A DNA stretch of 7,433 bases, from NCBI GenBank assembly GCA_018609925.1, contig JAHEOG010000015.1, forward strand, positions 1 to 7,433, written 5' to 3'. The translations under genes were made by a program, and so were the position numbers. Positions within the stretch are counted from its first letter, which is position 1. Every line of letters begins with the position of its first letter. Under the pieces are notes generated by a model. It did not search any database. It was not told the DNA's origin and was given only the letters and a program-made list of their open reading frames with translations. The DNA comes from Gammaproteobacteria bacterium (GTDB lineage: Bacteria; Pseudomonadota; Gammaproteobacteria; Thiohalorhabdales; Thiohalorhabdaceae). Shown here in pieces: positions 4,335-7,433 of the stretch.

Positions 4335-7328
4335 TCACGGGGGCCCGATTACGGCGTCGAAGGCCTCGCTTACCCTTCGACGGGCCTCCTCGATGCGCTC
4401 CGCGACGGGACTCCATTCGGGGCCCAGCATCCGATCGAGCTGCTCACGCCAAGTGGGGTCATTCCCGACCCGGACCTGGGCCCGATCCTCGAATAGCTTT
4501 ACCCGGTTCTCAAGGGTTCGGAACAGGACATAGGCCGTATCCAATTGGCCGGCCGTGGTTGGCTCCAGAAGGTCGTTCTGGGCGAGAGCGGCCAAAGCGG
4601 CCCGGTTACTGGTGGCCAGGAGGTCGGGGAGGCGGTTCCCGTGGCGCAGGCAGAGGTACTGGATGAGGAACTCGATGTCGACGAGCCCCCCCCGGTCCTG
4701 CTTGATGTCGAAGGTCCCCGGCGGGGCGCCGTGCTCGCTAAGCATCCGGGCCCGCATATCCCGGACCGCTTCCAGCAGCCCCTGCGAATCCCGTGGCTGG
4801 GCCAGGATCTCCATGCGCAGGGCGTGGAAGGCTTCCTCCAAGGCCTGGGGGCTGGAGCCGGCTAGAGCCACCGGACGCCCCCGCAGGAGCGCCTGGTGCT
4901 CCCAGATCCACGCTTGCTCCAGCTGGTAGGTCCGGAAGTGATCCACGGATACCACCAGGGGACCGGACTTGCCCCCCGGGCGCAGGCGCATGTCGATGCT
5001 ATAGAGGGCCCCCTCGGGCGTCAAGGTGGTCAGGAAGTGGATCAGGCGCTGGCCGAGCCGGGCGAAGAAGCGGGCGTTGTCGATGGGATCACTGGTCCCG
5101 CCCTCGGTGATCTGACCCTCCCCCGCGCTGTCGTGAAGGAAAAGCAGATCCAGGTCCGAGCCGTAGCCCAGCTCCTGGCCCCCCAGCTTGCCCATGCCGA
5201 TGACGGCGAAGGCTGCGCTGCGCCGATCCGCGTCATCGGCGCAGCGGGGTGGGCCGAAGCGCTCGGTGAGCTCTTGCCAGGCCAGGGTCAAGGCCTGGCT
5301 CAGGGCCAGCTCGGCGGTTTCGGTTAGGCCGCGGCTGACCTCCTCAAGGGAGGCCCGGCCCTGTAGATCCCGAGCGGCGACATGGAGAACCTCGATGTTC
5401 TTGAATCGCCTGAGAGCGTTTAGGTGCTCCTCCAAGTCGCCGGCGGTTCCCAGCTCACGCTCCAGCGTGGCCTCCCGGGAGGCCCGGCTGCGGTCGGCGT
5501 AGAGGGCCTCGGGATCCAGGACCTCGTCCAGGAGCATGGGATGACGACCCAGGAAGCGCGCCAGGAACGGGCTCCCCCCACAGAGCTGGACCACCTGCCC
5601 CAGAGCCACGGGGTTCTCCGCCAAAAGCGCGAAGTAGGTGGTGCGCCCCCCAATGGCCTCCAGGAGCTCCACCATCCGCGTCAGGGTCGTCGCGGGATCG
5701 GGGGTCTCCCCCGCTGCCCCCAATACCAGAGGCATCAAGCGATCCAGGCGATCCCGCCCTGTGGCCGTCAGCCGTCCCAGAAAGGACTCCTGGGCCAGCT
5801 GCTTCAGGGTCTCCAGGGCTCGCTCGGGCGCCAGGTAGCCGTGCTCGGCGAGCGCCCGAAGGGCCTCGTCATCGGACAGCTCGCCTCGCCAAAGGCGCTC
5901 GAGCGGGGCGGCTTCCTCCGGCTCCTCGGTCTGAGGGGCGGCGAAGATCTGGTCGAAGGCCTCCTGGACCCGTTCCCGATGGTCGTCCAGGGCCCCCAGA
6001 AGCCCTTCCGCGCCTTCGAAGCCCAGGCTGGCCGCGATGGCGTCCTGAGCGTTGGCCTCGTCCGGCAGGGAATGGCATTGACGGTCCGCAACCATCTGGA
6101 GCCGGTTCTCGAGGTGGCGAAGGAACCGGTAGGCCTCCTTGAGGCGCTCCACCTCCCAGCCCGGCAATAGACCCTGCTCGCCCAAGCGGTCCAGGAGGCC
6201 CAAGGTCGAGCGCTGCCGAAGCTCCTTCAGCCGGCCCCCGTAAAGGAGCTGGAAGGCCTGGACGATGAACTCGATTTCGCGGATCCCGACCCGGCCCAGC
6301 TTGATGTCGTCGCGATGGCTGCGGCTGGCCACCTGGCGCTGGATCTGGGCCTTGAGCTCACGAACGGCCTCCACCGCCCCGAAATCCAGGTAGCGGCGGA
6401 AGACGAAGGGTTGCAGCTCCGCCAGTAGCCGCTCCCCCTGCTTGCGGTCCCCCGCAACCGGGCGGGCCTTAACCAGGGCGTAGCGCTCCCATTCGCGGCC
6501 GTGCAATTGGTAGTATTGCTCCAGCGCCGCCACGGGATGAGCCAGGGGGCCGCCCTCGCCGTGGGGGCGCAGGCGCAGGTCGACCCGGAAGGCGAAGCCG
6601 TCCTTGGTGGCCTCGCTCAGGAGCTGGATGACCGATCGCCCCACTCGGGTAAAGAAGCTGCCATTATCCAGGGCCCGGTCGCCGTCGGTTTCGCCGTTGT
6701 CGGTATAGATGAAGATCAGGTCGATGTCCGAAGAGAAATTCAGCTCGCCACCGCCCAGCTTCCCCATTCCCAGGACCGAAAAGGTGGCCTCCTTGCCCTG
6801 TTCCGTCCTCGGCGTGCCGAAACGCTGTCGGTGGGACTGGAGGGCGTGGCCCACGGTTGTGTCCAGGCTTGCCTCGGCCAGGGCGGTCAGCTCCTGGGAG
6901 GTGGTGGCGAACTCGCTCCACCCGGCGATATCCCGGAAGGCAATGCCGGCCATGAGCCATTGGCGCGTCCGCCGCAGTTGCGCCATGAAGGTTTCGGGAT
7001 CGGAAGCGTCGGTGGTGGCGGTGCCCACCTCATCGCGGATGGCCTCTGGACCCCAGGGCTCTTCCAGGCGCTTGGGGTGGTCCAGCCAGCCCGCCAGCAG
7101 CTCGGGATATCGCTGTAGCTGGCGGAAGAGGAAGGGGCTGACCCCCAGGGCTGCGGTCCAGGCCTGCCGCCGCTGGTCATCATTGAGTAGGGCCTCGGCC
7201 AACCGGTGGCCTTCCGGGCCCCCTAGCAGCTCGGCCAGTCGGGGGCCGGCAAAGGAGGCAAGTACCGACACCTCGGCGGTTTCCGCAAGCGTCCGGGATG
7301 GATCGGAAGGGGCAGGCATCCGGCTCAT
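4335..7328 (-). CDS. glnE: Bifunctional glutamine synthetase adenylyltransferase/adenylyl-removing enzyme
   Basis: GlnE adds AMP to a tyrosine of each glutamine synthetase subunit when nitrogen is plentiful, and removes it by phosphorolysis when nitrogen is short, under the control of PII and glutamine. This cytoplasmic protein has 997 residues (E. coli GlnE has 946) and shows the expected duplication. The N-terminal adenylyl-removing half carries GMGKLGGGELNFSSDIDL at 187-204, with metal-binding D201 and D203 and a third Asp, D250, in FRVDLRLRP. Its helical follow-on contains GIREIEFIVQ (348-357). The C-terminal adenylylating half carries GMGKLGGQELGYGSDLDL at 711-728 (D725, D727), D779 in SIDMRLRP, and DRGGLVDIEFLIQYL (878-892). 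All catalytic acids are present, so both activities are expected. An acidic Pro/Glu-rich stretch near 465-475 lies between the halves. The chosen start has GGGGG 4 bp upstream; an ATG three codons later is an alternative. First gene of the glnE-ilvE-zinc-finger run. Confidence 0.97.
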   Translation of the reverse strand: MSRMPAPSDPSRTLAETAEVSVLASFAGPRLAELLGGPEGHRLAEALLNDDQRRQAWTAALGVSPFLFRQLQRYPELLAGWLDHPKRLEEPWGPEAIRDEVGTATTDASDPETFMAQLRRTRQWLMAGIAFRDIAGWSEFATTSQELTALAEASLDTTVGHALQSHRQRFGTPRTEQGKEATFSVLGMGKLGGGELNFSSDIDLIFIYTDNGETDGDRALDNGSFFTRVGRSVIQLLSEATKDGFAFRVDLRLRPHGEGGPLAHPVAALEQYYQLHGREWERYALVKARPVAGDRKQGERLLAELQPFVFRRYLDFGAVEAVRELKAQIQRQVASRSHRDDIKLGRVGIREIEFIVQAFQLLYGGRLKELRQRSTLGLLDRLGEQGLLPGWEVERLKEAYRFLRHLENRLQMVADRQCHSLPDEANAQDAIAASLGFEGAEGLLGALDDHRERVQEAFDQIFAAPQTEEPEEAAPLERLWRGELSDDEALRALAEHGYLAPERALETLKQLAQESFLGRLTATGRDRLDRLMPLVLGAAGETPDPATTLTRMVELLEAIGGRTTYFALLAENPVALGQVVQLCGGSPFLARFLGRHPMLLDEVLDPEALYADRSRASREATLERELGTAGDLEEHLNALRRFKNIEVLHVAARDLQGRASLEEVSRGLTETAELALSQALTLAWQELTERFGPPRCADDADRRSAAFAVIGMGKLGGQELGYGSDLDLLFLHDSAGEGQITEGGTSDPIDNARFFARLGQRLIHFLTTLTPEGALYSIDMRLRPGGKSGPLVVSVDHFRTYQLEQAWIWEHQALLRGRPVALAGSSPQALEEAFHALRMEILAQPRDSQGLLEAVRDMRARMLSEHGAPPGTFDIKQDRGGLVDIEFLIQYLCLRHGNRLPDLLATSNRAALAALAQNDLLEPTTAGQLDTAYVLFRTLENRVKLFEDRAQVRVGNDPTWREQLDRMLGPEWSPVAERIEEARRRVSEAFDAVIGPP

Positions 7329-7433
7329 CTTGCCCCCGTGCTCCCGGCCCGTAAAGCGCCTGACCCGGCCAGCCCGCGGGCTATCGGCGACCCTTCTTAC
7401 GGCGGGGGCATGACGGGCGCGGCGACGCCCACC
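7329..7433. other. Upstream region of glnE with no confirmed gene
   Basis: Two readings are possible and the window ends before either can be tested. On the minus strand a frame open from the window edge ends with VGVAAPVMPPP and a TAA at 7399-7397, which could be the tail of a gene upstream of glnE. On the plus strand an ATG at 7410, with GGCGGGGG just before it, would begin MTGAATPT, a possible divergent gene start. Such short open stretches are common by chance in GC-rich DNA. A perfect 12-bp palindrome, AGCCCGCGGGCT, lies at 7371-7382. I see no convincing promoter for glnE here. Confidence 0.25.

Noticed and set aside
5424..6170. Plus-strand open frames antisense to glnE (5424-6170, 6501-7118, 6709-7413) and antisense to ilvE (3009-4007).
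   Set aside because: They mirror conserved glnE or ilvE codons, show no recognisable domains, and lack convincing ribosome sites.
7371..7382. Perfect 12-bp palindrome AGCCCGCGGGCT upstream of glnE, considered as an operator or terminator.
   Set aside because: It has no loop and no T-run, matches no operator I know, and short GC palindromes arise easily in this sequence. It is noted in the region entry only.
1..7433. Search for tRNA or rRNA genes, CRISPR repeats, transposase genes, toxin-antitoxin pairs, phage or defence genes.
   Set aside because: Nothing of this kind was seen. Nearly every base belongs to a recognised housekeeping or transport gene, and the gaps are too short to hold such elements.

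Overview
The window is ordinary, tightly packed chromosomal DNA from a GC-rich bacterium, most likely a gammaproteobacterium. The main evidence is the minus-strand run glnE, ilvE, then a small CHCC zinc-finger gene. That linkage is familiar from gammaproteobacteria such as Pseudomonas, where waaF usually comes next. The lipid A-type acyltransferase points to a Gram-negative outer membrane. A K+ uptake channel and a predicted betaine carrier side by side suggest a salt-exposed or halophilic lineage, but this is only an inference, and no genus can be named from the sequence.

Layout. From 1 to 491 (+) is the C-terminal third of TrkH, the pore subunit of the Trk potassium system. From 448 to 2082 (-) is a complete BCCT-family transporter whose 3' end overlaps the trkH 3' end by 44 bp. 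A 109-bp gap (2083-2191, taking the preferred acyltransferase start) separates the BCCT gene from a divergent LpxL/HtrB-family acyltransferase gene at 2192-3139 (+); it holds possible promoters for both. That gene converges, across 16 bp, on a three-gene minus-strand cluster: glnE (7328 to 4335), ilvE (4289 to 3360) and a 62-residue zinc-finger protein (3344 to 3156). The last 105 bp, upstream of glnE, hold no complete gene. There may be a short gene end or gene start there, but neither can be confirmed.

Function. The TrkH and BCCT genes make a plausible osmotic-stress pair: K+ uptake is the fast response, and compatible-solute uptake is the sustained one. GlnE adjusts glutamine synthetase activity to nitrogen supply, and IlvE moves amino groups between glutamate and the branched-chain 2-oxo acids, so the two share a link to the glutamate/glutamine pool. 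The zinc-finger protein has no assigned bacterial role that I can support. The acyltransferase probably acylates a lipid A precursor or a related lipid at the inner membrane.

I found no rRNA, tRNA, CRISPR array, mobile element or integration site. I see no undescribed system here. The points worth a second look are small: an overprinted transporter tail, two convergent junctions with no recognisable terminator, a hairpin between glnE and ilvE, and the apparent break of the usual order after the zinc-finger gene.
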